DNA from: Chloroflexota bacterium
Lineage (GTDB): Bacteria > Chloroflexota > Anaerolineae > VGOG01
NCBI GenBank assembly: GCA_030611885.1
Contig: JAUWOY010000023.1
Coordinates: forward strand, 1 to 48,207
Direction: 5' to 3'
DNA: 48,207 bases
Shown here one piece after another: positions 1-8,497 of this stretch. Under the pieces are notes generated by a model. That model saw nothing but the letters and a program-made list of their open reading frames with translations, searched no databases and was not told where the DNA came from. Each line of letters starts with the position of its first letter. Positions within the stretch are counted from its first letter, which is position 1. A program made the translations under genes and the position numbers.

Positions 1-1164
1 TTTTCATGGTATGGGGACGCCTTAGATCACATCTGTTACTATCCCCGCCTCTCTTACGATGTCCTGAAGTACGCCTACCAGGACGCTTCCGGCTGGCACA
101 TCGAGACCGCGGACAGCGAGGGGCGTGTCGGCGAAGATAGCTCCCTGGCCCTGGATGCGAACGGTTATCCGCACATCAGTTACTATGACGAGACCAACCT
201 CGACCTGAAGTACGCCTACCAAGATGGTTCTGGCTGGCACATCGAGACCGTAGACAGCGAGGGCGGCTCGCATACTTCCCTGGCCCTGGATGGGAACAGT
301 TCTCCGCACATCAGCTACCACGGCGGCCACGCCGACCTGAGGTACGCTTACCGAGACGATTCTGGCTGGCACATCGAAACCGTGGACAGTGAGCGGGAGG
401 TCGGCTTGCATACTTCCCTGGCCCTGGATGGGGACGGGTATCCCCACATCAGTTACTACTACTGTGGGTCAAGTGGCCGCTACGGCTGCGATGTCAGCGA
501 CCTGAAGTACGCCTACCGGGACGCCTCCGGCTGGCACATCGAGACCTTGGACAGCGAGGGGGAAGTCGGCTACTTCACCTCCCTGGCCCTGGATGGTTAC
601 AACTATCCACACATCAGCTACGGCGGCGGCGGCCTCAAGTACGCCTACCAGAATGCCTCCGGCTGGCACATTGAGACCGTGTACAGCGAGGGGGGTGGAT
701 CCACCTCCCTGGACCTGGATAGAGACGGCTATCCGCACATCAGCTACTACGACGGCTATCCCAACTACGACCTGAAGTACGCATACTACTCTACCGCACC
801 GCCAACGCCCACGCCTACCGCCACCCCTACCACCCCCTGGCTCAACTGGCGTGAACCGGGCCGCCCGCTGCTGCTGCCAGCTCGTGGTGCGACGGTAGAC
901 ATGGTGTACGGCAACATCCCCGCACCTACCACCCTCACCGCCACCCTGAGCAGACCAGCCATCTTCGCCGACGGCAGCCAGGTGCTCGCGGCGGACATCA
1001 CTGATGTCAATGGTAACTACACCCTCCACCTGAAACCAGCAGTAGGTGCCACCCCTGGCGACCCTTTCACCCTGGAGATCACCCTGGACAGCCTGCAGTT
1101 GGAGCGCGTGGGGGCTATCGCCTGGCAGGTGTACCTGCCTCTCATCCGTAAAGGGGCACCATAG
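1..1164 (+). CDS. secreted tandem-repeat protein, 5' end cut by window edge
   Basis: The reading frame is open from base 1, so the N-terminus and any signal peptide lie outside the window. About 5.5 copies of a 44-55 residue repeat are visible. Each runs roughly LKYAY-x-DxSGWHIET-x-DSEG, then TSLALD, then PHISYYD; the LKYAY units begin near bases 67, 208, 340, 505, 637 and 775. The regular aromatic/Gly pattern suggests a beta-propeller or similar extracellular fold, but I do not recognise a named family. After the repeats comes a Pro-Thr linker (PTPTPTATPTTP, about base 800), a C-terminal domain of about 100 residues, and a final WQVYLPLIRKGAP. Tails with a YLPL core recur on secreted Chloroflexota proteins and may be a sorting or anchoring signal; this is inference. 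No enzyme motif is seen. It ends 29 bp before uvrC on the same strand. Confidence 0.75.
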   Translation, partial: FSWYGDALDHICYYPRLSYDVLKYAYQDASGWHIETADSEGRVGEDSSLALDANGYPHISYYDETNLDLKYAYQDGSGWHIETVDSEGGSHTSLALDGNSSPHISYHGGHADLRYAYRDDSGWHIETVDSEREVGLHTSLALDGDGYPHISYYYCGSSGRYGCDVSDLKYAYRDASGWHIETLDSEGEVGYFTSLALDGYNYPHISYGGGGLKYAYQNASGWHIETVYSEGGGSTSLDLDRDGYPHISYYDGYPNYDLKYAYYSTAPPTPTPTATPTTPWLNWREPGRPLLLPARGATVDMVYGNIPAPTTLTATLSRPAIFADGSQVLAADITDVNGNYTLHLKPAVGATPGDPFTLEITLDSLQLERVGAIAWQVYLPLIRKGAP

Positions 1165-1193
1165 CTGATTCACCATTCAACAAGGATGCACGG

Positions 1194-3044
1194 ATGGATC
1201 AACTGCTATTGAAAGACAAACTACAAACCCTTCCCACCAAGCCCGGCGTGTACCTGATGAAGGACGAAGGGGGCGAGGTGATCTACGTGGGCAAGTCGGT
1301 GAACCTGAGGCATCGGGTGCGCTCCTACTTCCAGGCTTCGGCCAGCCACTCCCTCAAGCTGCACCGCCTGATATGCCACATCGCCGATTTCGATTTCATC
1401 GTCACCGACTCGGAGATAGAGGCTCTCATTCTGGAGTGCAACCTCATCAAAGAACACCGCCCCAAGTACAACATCCGCCTCAAGGATGACAAGCGCTATC
1501 CCTATATCAAGATCACCTGGCAGGAGGACTACCCTCGCGTCATCGTCACCCGCCGCATGGAACGCGACGGGGCCCGCTACTTTGGCCCCTTCACCGCAGT
1601 CTGGGCCGTCCACCAAACCCTGGACATGTTGCGCAAGCTCTTCCCCTATCTGACCTGCAAACGCGAGATCACGGGCCAGGACAAACGGGCCTGCCTCTAC
1701 TATCACATCGGCCGCTGCGCAGGGCCTTGCATCGGCGCCATCTCCAGGGAAGAGTACCGCGCCCTGATCAAGCGTATCTGCCTGTTCCTGGAGGGCAAGG
1801 CCGAGGAGATCGTGGCCGATCTGCAAGCCCAGATGACCTTCGCCGCCGAAGCGCTGGACTTCGAACGGGCCGCCGCCCTCCGCGACCAGATCAAAGCCGT
1901 GGAGAGAGTGACCAAGCAACAGAAGATCGCCCTGGCAGTGGGAAAAGATGAGGACGTTATCGCCCTGGCCCGCGAGAACGACGACACCTGCGTTCAGGTG
2001 TTCTTCATCCGACAGGGAAAACTCATCGGCCGCGAATACTTCATCCTGGATGGCGCCTCGGAGGAAGACGAGGCTCAGATAGTGGCCTCCTTCGTCAAGC
2101 AGTTCTACGACGAGGCGGCCTACGTGCCCACGAAGATCATCTTGCCGACCAACGTCGAGGAGGCCATGATCATCGAGTCCTGGCTGAGGAGCAAACGAGG
2201 CAGCAAGGTGAAATTGCATGTGCCCAAGTGGGGTCGGCAGAGGGAGCTGGTGCGGATGGCCACCGAGAACGCCGCCGAGACCCTGGCCAGCCTGCGGGCC
2301 CAGTGGCTGCTTGACGAGGGGCGGAGCGTCGAAGCCCTGGCTCAACTGCAAGAGCACCTGGGCCTGGATGAAGCGCCGACCCGCATCGAGGGCTACGACA
2401 TCTCCAATATCCAGGGAACGGCAGCCACGGGCAGCATGGTGGTCTTCGTAAAAGGCGTACCCCGCAAGAGCGATTACCGCCGCTTCAGGATTCGCACCGT
2501 GGAGGGGGCGGATGATTACGCGATGATGCAGGAAGTGCTGCGGAGGCGCTTCAAGAGAGCCATCGAGGGAAGGGCTGGGGGAAGTCCAAAGCTCAAAGAG
2601 GCCGACGTTTGGACTATTTTACCCGACCTGATCATCATTGATGGCGGCAAGGGGCAACTGAACGCCACCCTGGAGGTCCTGGAGGAACATGGCCTGAAGG
2701 ACGAAGTGCCCGCCGTGGGACTGGCCAAAAAGCGGGAGGAGATTTTCCTCCCTGGCCGCTCGGAGCCCCTGGTGCTGCCCCGCGACTCGCAGGGATTGTA
2801 CCTGCTGCAGCGCATCCGCGACGAGGCGCACCGCTTCGCCCTTGGCTACCATCGCCAGTTGCGAGCCAAAAAGGGCCTGGCCTCGATTCTGGAGGAAATC
2901 CCCGGCATCGGCCCCAAGCGCCGCCAGGCTCTGCTCAAGCACTTCGGCTCTATTGATGCTATTCGCCAGGCATCGGTCGAGGAGTTGGCCGCCGTGAAGG
3001 GCATGACCAGGAAGGCGGCGAAGATAGTGAGGGAGAACCTGTGA
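1194..3044 (+). CDS. uvrC: excinuclease ABC subunit C
   Basis: 616 residues, normal length for UvrC, the nuclease that makes both incisions around a DNA lesion after UvrA/UvrB loading in nucleotide excision repair. The domain order is complete. The N-terminal GIY-YIG nuclease has GVYLMKD and VIYVGKS in the first 45 residues. A UVR motif for UvrB binding follows around residues 205-240 (ALDFERAAALRDQI). The C-terminal RNase H-like nuclease half contains EGYDISNIQG and DLIIIDGGKGQ. Tandem helix-hairpin-helix motifs close the protein (IPGIGPKRRQALLKHFGS, VKGMTRKAAK). The ATG at 1194 is preceded by a weak AAGGA. It may be co-transcribed with the repeat protein upstream; no obvious promoter lies in the 29 bp between them. 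Confidence 0.97.
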   Translation: MDQLLLKDKLQTLPTKPGVYLMKDEGGEVIYVGKSVNLRHRVRSYFQASASHSLKLHRLICHIADFDFIVTDSEIEALILECNLIKEHRPKYNIRLKDDKRYPYIKITWQEDYPRVIVTRRMERDGARYFGPFTAVWAVHQTLDMLRKLFPYLTCKREITGQDKRACLYYHIGRCAGPCIGAISREEYRALIKRICLFLEGKAEEIVADLQAQMTFAAEALDFERAAALRDQIKAVERVTKQQKIALAVGKDEDVIALARENDDTCVQVFFIRQGKLIGREYFILDGASEEDEAQIVASFVKQFYDEAAYVPTKIILPTNVEEAMIIESWLRSKRGSKVKLHVPKWGRQRELVRMATENAAETLASLRAQWLLDEGRSVEALAQLQEHLGLDEAPTRIEGYDISNIQGTAATGSMVVFVKGVPRKSDYRRFRIRTVEGADDYAMMQEVLRRRFKRAIEGRAGGSPKLKEADVWTILPDLIIIDGGKGQLNATLEVLEEHGLKDEVPAVGLAKKREEIFLPGRSEPLVLPRDSQGLYLLQRIRDEAHRFALGYHRQLRAKKGLASILEEIPGIGPKRRQALLKHFGSIDAIRQASVEELAAVKGMTRKAAKIVRENL

Positions 3045-3096
3045 TTGGGAACTATTTGATGACCTTCAGCCCGTCCACTCCGGCCAACGTCAGTCC

Positions 3097-3210
3097 CCAA
3101 TAGTTAAGGGCGGCGGGTAGCCTCCAGCAGCTCGACCCGTTCAGTTATAGCGGGGATGATAGCGCCTTCGACAACCTCATTGATCTCCGTTTCAACGCCC
3201 CTACCAGATG
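3097..3210 (+). pseudogene. possible C-terminal coding remnant
   Basis: Between uvrC and the DUF7662-like gene one plus-strand frame reads about 34 codons of protein-like composition (..SLQQLDPFSYSGDDSAF.. ending APTR, stop at 3208-3210) with a stop just before it and no start or RBS. It may be the orphaned tail of a deleted gene. Nothing identifies the parent. Low confidence. Confidence 0.2.
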
Positions 3211-3247
3211 AATCTCTACAACGTTCATCGTGTGCGGGATAATTGCC

Positions 3248-3505
3248 TCATTTCCGCTTCTGCTTCTCATGCCTCTGGAAAGTTACCTTTTCTTGCAGCA
3301 TATCCACTACTACCGTTCTCCAACCAGCATTAAGCCAAGCGTCATTGTGAGAAGCACCTGGCGTGTTATCCCAAAATCTGAAGTACAGGGCACCTCTTTT
3401 AGGCAATTTGTCGCTGATAATTCTCTCAATATCAGCAAAGTGAAGAGTCACCTCGTCCTGAGGTTGTCTCTTCAACCATTCTGTCAAAGGTGTATATTTA
3501 GACAT
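3248..3505 (-). CDS. small DUF7662-like protein
   Basis: 85 residues. The pattern (MSKYTPLTEWL at the start, LHFADIERII and LP in the middle, FWDN, then AWLNAGW and VTFQR near the end) matches my memory of the DUF7662 family, small proteins of unknown function in bacteria and phages. The ATG at 3505 has a strong GGAGGAG about 8 bases upstream, which fixes the start. It stands alone, with uvrC upstream on the opposite strand and a TPR gene 185 bp away on the same strand. The surrounding DNA is more AT-rich than uvrC, so a recent arrival is possible. Function unknown. Confidence 0.65.
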   Translation of the reverse strand: MSKYTPLTEWLKRQPQDEVTLHFADIERIISDKLPKRGALYFRFWDNTPGASHNDAWLNAGWRTVVVDMLQEKVTFQRHEKQKRK

Positions 3506-3689
3506 TTTCTCTCTCCTCCTTCCAAGGGTGGTTTCCTGCTTCTCAGAGATAGATTATCACGACATTGTGATAATTCAGATAGTGTTTGATAATGGCTCTT
3601 ATCATACACAAAAACGGCCATTCTCATGAGTCATTTTAGCCTCTTTTCCGCCTCAGAAGCAGCATCACAGTTTAATAACAAACTCATGA

Positions 3690-4577
3690 CTACTCAAGGT
3701 TAGCCAAAAGACTCAACATAGCGGCAATCTCTGAAATCTTCTGCTGCAATATCAGAGGCTCGTCGGTTCGGTAAAACTCATTCAAGCCGTCGAACACATA
3801 GCGCCATCTGGCTGGACCGCCCATCACCTTCCGTTGATTGGCATCCCACCACTTACAAAGCTCGATCCTATCCGCCTCTGTAGCGGCCCACCAATCGTAC
3901 CCATTGGCAGTCTCTCTCTTGCTCATCAAAGTAGTAGTAGGTTGACAAGCAGTAGGTGTGGGTATTATTGGCTTCGGCGGGCGCGTCGCCCTGGCCGTTG
4001 CTGTAGGCATCGGTTTTCTCGTGGTCGTACTATCAAGGTCACCCCTACTGAAGAATCCAACAAGTAATACAAAGACTGCTATAGCTGCGCCAATACCAAC
4101 AAGCCAACGACGTCCCAACTTGGCGACCTTAATCCTCTCTTCTTGAGCTTCAAGGCGCACCTTTTTCTCCTCATAGCTTACTGGAATACTCCGTCGGCTC
4201 GATATCTCATTAGCCTGTGCAAGCAATCTCATGGCTTCTCGGTTGGAAGGATCTAACTCAAGCACTTGCTCAAGATAGCCACGGGCCTGCTCATAGTGAC
4301 CCGCTTCAAAGTCCTTTCGGGCAGAATCAAGCAGTTTCTTAATTTCTGGCTTTTCTGGTTGTACTGGCTTCGCCACTGGTACTTCGGGCTTTGCGGGTTC
4401 ACAAGACGCTTTGCGCTTCAGTATCTCATCAACCCGTGCAAGGCCGTCTATGGCTTCTTGGTTGGAAGCATCCAAGGCCAGCGCTTGCTCAAAATACTCG
4501 CGTGCCTGGTCATACCAGCCTTGTTCAAGCGCCATCTGGCCGAAGGTTATGAGTTTGTCCACCTGTTCTGGTGTCAT
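3690..4577 (-). CDS. membrane-anchored TPR-repeat protein
   Basis: About 295 residues when started at the ATG at 4577 (MTPEQVDKL..), which has GAGGAG about 10 bases upstream. The frame stays open to an earlier ATG at 4661 that overlaps the stop of the gene upstream by ATGA, but that extension is Cys/Gly/Pro-rich and reads like non-protein. Two TPR-like units are visible: GWYDQAREYFEQALALDASN near residue 20 and GHYEQARGYLEQVLELDPSN near residue 90. A charged stretch follows, then one membrane helix (WLVGIGAAIAVFVLLVGFF, about residues 160-180), a Thr/Pro-rich linker and a C-terminal region of about 90 residues with several Trp. TPRs usually mediate protein contacts; the partner is unknown. 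It is probably in an operon with the lipoprotein at 4658-5440, transcribed first. Confidence 0.75.
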   Translation of the reverse strand: MTPEQVDKLITFGQMALEQGWYDQAREYFEQALALDASNQEAIDGLARVDEILKRKASCEPAKPEVPVAKPVQPEKPEIKKLLDSARKDFEAGHYEQARGYLEQVLELDPSNREAMRLLAQANEISSRRSIPVSYEEKKVRLEAQEERIKVAKLGRRWLVGIGAAIAVFVLLVGFFSRGDLDSTTTRKPMPTATARATRPPKPIIPTPTACQPTTTLMSKRETANGYDWWAATEADRIELCKWWDANQRKVMGGPARWRYVFDGLNEFYRTDEPLILQQKISEIAAMLSLLANLE

Positions 4578-4657
4578 CTTCGCCTTGCTCCTCTTTTCAC
4601 CCTCCACCACACCACCGCCAGCGCACCGCCGCCAGCCAGGGCCAGGGCAGTCTTTGG

Positions 4658-5440
4658 TCATGGTTGCAGCAATGGTTTAAGCTTCACATTGCTACGCGCC
4701 ATGTATTGATTTGCTAATTTCAGCTCTAGGAGAGCTTGCAACACTTTATCGGGGTTTAACTCTTCCACACCTTGCATGAACAAAGCATTTGCGTGGTCGT
4801 GATGTCTGGTGGCTTCCACTAAATCCTGGTGAGCCTCTTCGAAGCGCACCGGAGGAACAAGTTCACGTATTCTCTGCCCACATCTCTGCATGGCGGCAAC
4901 AATAATTGATACATCCTGTAGCCAACGCTCATCTGAAAAGAGCGCGGTATCCTTGCTGGCTTGGTCTTGCAAAACCGAAATTTTATCGCTGAGGTCGGCA
5001 TATTCTTCAAGGAGTTCTATGATCTCCAGCGCATAGGCTCGTTCCTGAGGCGATATACCCGGTGTCGCTGTCGGTGGGATGGACGTCGCCGTCGGCGGGA
5101 TCGGCGTCACTGTTGGCATCAGCCAGCCCTTTTCGAGGCCCTCTAGTATAATCTCTTCAGCAGCGTCCACGGAGATGCCCCATTGTTGCGCTACCGTTGC
5201 ACGAGCTTCTTCGTTCCCAGAAATGCCACCTTGGGCATCTACCAGTTCGTCGAAGATTTGCCTTCTGATTGGCTCTACGAAAGTTGTTTCCGTTCGCGCT
5301 GATGGTGTTGGCGTAGCAAGGAGCCCCGGCGTGTTGGTGGGCACAGGTATTGACGTGGGCGTCGGTGTTGCCTCTGGAGCAGGGGATGCACAAGCCCCCA
5401 GCAGCATGACCATAGCTAGCAGTAATCCGAGCTTTTTCAT
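4658..5440 (-). CDS. predicted lipoprotein of unknown function
   Basis: 260 residues. The N-terminus is a lipoprotein signal peptide (MKKLGLLLAMVMLLGAC, lipobox LGAC with Cys17), followed by an Ala/Pro/Thr linker typical of extracellular Chloroflexota proteins. A first helical segment spans about residues 55-105 (FVEPIRRQIFDELVDAQGG.. VAQQWGISVDAAEEIILEGLEKGW), a second PTATSIPPTATP linker follows, and a second all-helical region fills residues 130-260. No catalytic motif is seen. The start is supported by AGGAGA upstream of ATG 5440. Its stop overlaps an ATG by ATGA, and it is followed by the TPR protein on the same strand, so the two are likely co-transcribed and may act together at the outer face of the membrane (inference). 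Confidence 0.75.
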   Translation of the reverse strand: MKKLGLLLAMVMLLGACASPAPEATPTPTSIPVPTNTPGLLATPTPSARTETTFVEPIRRQIFDELVDAQGGISGNEEARATVAQQWGISVDAAEEIILEGLEKGWLMPTVTPIPPTATSIPPTATPGISPQERAYALEIIELLEEYADLSDKISVLQDQASKDTALFSDERWLQDVSIIVAAMQRCGQRIRELVPPVRFEEAHQDLVEATRHHDHANALFMQGVEELNPDKVLQALLELKLANQYMARSNVKLKPLLQP

Positions 5441-5593
5441 CTTACTTCTCCTAACCTGGACAAGCCAGAACCAAAGGGCTTTTTGCCACGAACCCTTCGA
5501 CTAGGCTCAGGACAAGTTACACGAATTTCCACTAATTTTTTCTTTGCTGACCTCCAGATCGGGCAACTCAGGCATGACCATAGTATAGCACAA

Positions 5594-5628
5594 AAGGCCC
5601 GTCATGCCAACAGGCATCCGGGCCTTTA
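5594..5628 (-). terminator. rho-independent terminator of the DsbA-like gene
   Basis: A 15-16 bp stem (AAAGGCCCG with GTCATGCC against GGCATCCGGGCCTTT) around a short loop lies about 35 bp past the stop of the DsbA-like gene. Both flanks carry runs of A or T. Downstream toward 5495 is a short fragment of a dispersed repeat (CCCTTCGACTAGGCTCAGG). Confidence 0.7.
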
Positions 5629-5661
5629 CTCGTTCACTCGTTGACTAGGTAACTCGCTCCC

Positions 5662-7005
5662 TCACTGCGCCAGCAACTCCTCGATGGCCTCTTGGAGTTG
5701 GTCCGCAGGCGCGTTGCCGCCCTGCTCTCCTTTGAAGATGAAGAACATCGGCGCGGGAGGGAACTGGCCCTGCTGCCCGATGGTGAAATCCTGCATTACC
5801 TTCTCCGACGTCTGACCTTCGTCCAGGCAAGTGGCGAAGGCGTCAGCGTCCAGGTCCAACTCAGCAGCATACCCTTTGAACACGGCTGTGACGTCCTCCT
5901 CCTGGCTCCACTCGTCCTGTTTTTGGAAGAGCAGATCGTACATGGAGCAGAAGTCTCCTTGCTGCCCGGCACATTCGGCTGCCTCGGCTGCTGTGAACCC
6001 CTGGATATTTTCAAGGGATGGGAAGTGCTTGACCATGAGCCGCACCTTGCCCGTATCTACATATTCCTTCTCCAAGTCAGCCCACTCTTCCACGAAGTGC
6101 TGGCGGTTTTCCGGCGACTGAAAGTCAGTGAACACGGCGAGGACGACCTCTGCCTCCTCTGAGCCACAGAAGGCGTCGCCGGTGTAGGTATAGCCGGGCT
6201 GCTCCGGGTTGGGATCGAAGGGCATCGCGCCGGGTGGCAGCGGCGTGGGCGTCGGGAATGGCGTGGGCGTGGGGGCCGGATGCTCCCCGCGCAACGCGGC
6301 CTCGATGGTCTCCTGGAACACCTCGAACGGCTGTGCACCGGAGACGAACCAGTCGTTGATGAAGAAGGCAGGAACACCCCCCACCCCAACTGCTTCACCC
6401 TGTTCGAGCTCCGCCTGCACCTGAGCGGCTGTCTCCCCCGATTCCAGGCAGGCGATGAAAGCCTCGGTATCAAGACCCAACTCGGCGGCGTATCCCTCGA
6501 ACAGCTCGATTGCGTTCTCTTGCCCGCTCCACTCTTGTGCCTTCTCGAAGAGGAGCTCGTGCATGGGCCAGAAGGCTTCGGCTCCCTGCTTGCCGGCGCA
6601 GAGCGAGGCTTCGGCTGCTTTCGGTGCCTGGGGATGGATGGACGCGAGCGGGTGCTGAACAAAAACGTGTTTGACCTTACCTGTGGCTATGTACGCTTCA
6701 TACAGAAGCGGTCCCGTCTGTAAAGTATGACGGCCACAAAACGGTCACTGGAACTCCGTATGTTCCACCAGCGTTACCGGCGCATCGGGGTGGCCCCGGT
6801 AGGGCGCGCCATCTTCGGTGAAGCCCATGGGCACTTCGCCGCTCCCGCTGATGGAGGGTATAAGCACCTCCGTGGTTGCCGGCGCATCGGTCGGCGGCAG
6901 CGGCGTGGCCGTCGGTTCCGGCGTCGGCGTAGCCTGGGGGCTGCAAGCAGCCACGATCAGGGCCGCGATGAGCAACCCTACGTATAGAAAGCGTTTCAGA
7001 TTCAT
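5662..7005 (-). CDS. candidate selenocysteine-containing tandem DsbA-like lipoprotein (in-frame TGA at 6745-6747)
   Basis: From ATG 7005 the frame runs 86 codons to a TGA at 6747-6745 and continues without another stop to 5662, 447 residues in all. The start has an ideal RBS (GGAGGTGAT). Residues 1-22 are a lipoprotein signal (lipobox VAAC); a Pro/Thr linker follows. Domain 1 (about 65-260) is a DsbA/thioredoxin_4 fold: VTLVEHTEFQ-[TGA]-PFCGRH, then the helical insert and the cis-Pro loop GGVPAFFIN. The TGA occupies the first Cys of the CPFC active site, so the motif would be U-P-F-C. Domain 2 (about 285-447) repeats the fold (VVLAVFTDFQ) but has SPEN instead of CxxC and looks redox-dead. A candidate SECIS hairpin lies 20-49 nt after the TGA. 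The role would be thiol-disulfide exchange outside the membrane. Alternatives are a point mutation or sequencing error of TGC/TGT. The domain calls are firm; selenocysteine is inferred. Confidence 0.8.
6696..6725 (-). promoter_or_regulatory. candidate bacterial SECIS hairpin
   Basis: On the minus strand, directly after the TGA at 6745, bases +23 to +28 (TACAGA) pair with +39 to +44 (TCTGTA). The stem can be extended by CTT/AAG across a 2-nt bulge. The 10-nt loop can form two inner C-G pairs, leaving GGAC at the tip about 31 nt after the TGA. A G-rich tip within about 16-37 nt of the UGA is what bacterial SelB recognition usually needs (known from formate dehydrogenase mRNAs). Read by eye, not folded. 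Confidence 0.45.
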
Positions 7006-7036
7006 ATCACCTCCAGTAAAGTAGATTGTTCGGGTA

Positions 7037-7064
7037 ATTATAGCACAATTGCCAGCCGGGGCAA
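7037..7064 (-). promoter_or_regulatory. promoter of the DsbA-like lipoprotein gene
   Basis: On the minus strand TTGCCC (7059-7064) and TATAAT (7037-7042) are separated by 16 bp. The -10 ends about 30 bp before ATG 7005. A further TATAAT-like box lies near 7130 on the same strand. Confidence 0.6.
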
Positions 7065-7292
7065 ATCCAGCCCGGGGGGAGCGTTACATGTTTGGGACAA
7101 CCCGGCTGGCACAAAATCTCGCGTCGCCGACAATTATACCAACCCGCGAGGCCGCTTCGGCCACATTTTGCAGATGGTACAACGGCTCCAATCGTACCAC
7201 GCCGCGCCCCCATCTATCCGCTTTAAGCACACCTGCTGCCGCTTTTGCTTCGTTTTTCACGCCCTCCCCTGCTTCGAAATCCCAGGTGTCTC
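7065..7292. other. intergenic region without recognisable gene
   Basis: Between the divergent promoters of the DsbA-like gene and the first FemX gene there are about 230 bp. Overlapping short ORFs on both strands are mutually inconsistent and look like chance frames. I see no RNA gene or operator here. Confidence 0.5.
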
Positions 7293-7321
7293 TTGGCGAA
7301 AGATACGATATATGGTATAAT
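7293..7321 (+). promoter_or_regulatory. strong sigma-70-type promoter for the FemX genes
   Basis: TTGGCG (7293-7298), a 17-bp spacer and TATAAT (7316-7321). It sits about 33 bp before the start of the first FemX-like gene. Confidence 0.7.
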
Positions 7322-7353
7322 GGAACCATCAGCGAGGAAAGGGGGATTCAGCT

Positions 7354-8394
7354 TTGCGCGCGCACTTAACCAACGACTTAAGCGAAAGTGATTGGAACTC
7401 CTTCGTGGCCACATCCCCTGGAGGCCACGTCCTGCAATCGAGCCAGTGGGGCCAACTGAAAGAGAGATTCGGCTGGCAGGTCGCTCGCCTGGCCATCGAG
7501 GATCGAGGCCAATGGCGAGCCGGCGCCCAGGTGCTCTTCCGCCCCCTGGGTCCACGGACCATCGCCTATGTGCCCAAAGGCCCCATCACGGACTGGGCCG
7601 ATGCAGAGGTGACCCAGACTCTGCTGGAGGCCCTGCACCACCTCTGCCGCCAGCGCCGCGCCATCCTCCTCAAGATCGAGCCCGACCTGGCCGAAGACCC
7701 CGCCCTGGCCCAACGACTCACGGAACTAGGCTTTCGCCCCAGCCCGCAGACCATCCAGCCCCGATGCACCATACTGCTGGATCTGAGACCTGATCCTGAG
7801 GATATTCTGGCCCGCATGAAATCCAAGACCCGCTACAACATCCGACTGGCCGGGCGCAAAGGGGTGACCGTGCGCGAAGGTACGGCCAAGGACCTGCCCG
7901 GCTTCTACCGTTTGATGCAGCTTACCGGCCAGCGCGATAGTTTCGGAATTCACAATGAGTCATACTACGAGAACGCCCATCAGCTTTTCGTACTCCAAGA
8001 CCTGGCTAAACTCTTCCTGGCGACTTTTGAAGACCAGGTTTTGGCCGGGATCATGGCCTTTGCTTTCGGCCAACGGGCCTGGTACATGTACGGGGCCTCG
8101 TCCAGTGAGCACCGCAACCTCATGCCCAACTACCTCCTGCAGTGGGAGGCCATCAAATGGGCCAGGGAGCGCGGCTGCCTGACCTATGATTTGTGGGGCA
8201 TCCCCGATGAGAAAGAGGAAGTGCTGGAAAGAGAGTTCCTGAAACGAAGCGACGGCCTGTGGGGAGTCTATCGCTTCAAACGGGGCTTTGGGGGCCAGGT
8301 GGTGCGCTACCTGGGCGCTTATGACTACGTTTATTCACCATCACTATACTGGCTCTACAACAAGTTAGTGACTTGGCGAGCCAGACCAGGATAG
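7354..8394 (+). CDS. FemX/FemAB-type peptidoglycan bridge aminoacyltransferase (copy 1)
   Basis: 346 residues, the usual length of the Fem family, which transfers amino acids from aminoacyl-tRNA to lipid II or the stem peptide, or acts as a related GNAT-fold ligase. The start is a TTG at 7354 with GAGGAAAGGGGG upstream. Two GNAT-like halves are visible: the N-terminal half with HVLQSSQWGQLKERFGW and AYVPKGP, and the C-terminal half with MKSKTRYNIRLAGRKGV, AWYMYGASS.EHRNLMPNYLLQWEAIKWARERGC and LWGI. These are typical family signatures (YxGxxSxxxR-like region followed by W-x-A-x-x-W). It is followed within 100 bp by a close paralogue. The exact amino acid transferred cannot be read from the sequence. 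Confidence 0.85.
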   Translation: MRAHLTNDLSESDWNSFVATSPGGHVLQSSQWGQLKERFGWQVARLAIEDRGQWRAGAQVLFRPLGPRTIAYVPKGPITDWADAEVTQTLLEALHHLCRQRRAILLKIEPDLAEDPALAQRLTELGFRPSPQTIQPRCTILLDLRPDPEDILARMKSKTRYNIRLAGRKGVTVREGTAKDLPGFYRLMQLTGQRDSFGIHNESYYENAHQLFVLQDLAKLFLATFEDQVLAGIMAFAFGQRAWYMYGASSSEHRNLMPNYLLQWEAIKWARERGCLTYDLWGIPDEKEEVLEREFLKRSDGLWGVYRFKRGFGGQVVRYLGAYDYVYSPSLYWLYNKLVTWRARPG

Positions 8395-8396
8395 GT

Positions 8397-8481
8397 GGAT
8401 CCAAAACCGCTCTGAGGGGATTGCCAAATCCCCGCTTTTGGCCTGGATTTGGCAATCCAGGCCGAGCAAAATTGGATCTAC
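8397..8481 (+). repeat. 85-bp dispersed repeat with two palindromes, copy 1
   Basis: Two perfect or near-perfect palindromes lie side by side: GGGGATT around GCC (8416-8433) and CCTGGATT around TGGC (8442-8461). Almost the same sequence occurs inverted at 15346-15431, including the outer TTGGATCTAC. The repeat fills the gap between the two FemX genes and falsely extends the second gene's frame at its 5' end. Confidence 0.8.
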
Positions 8482-8497
8482 TCAGGATAACGGCAAA

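Noticed and set aside
8438-8497. N-terminal 20 codons upstream of the GTG in FemX copy 2
   Set aside because: They are encoded by the dispersed palindromic repeat and have no counterpart in copy 1.
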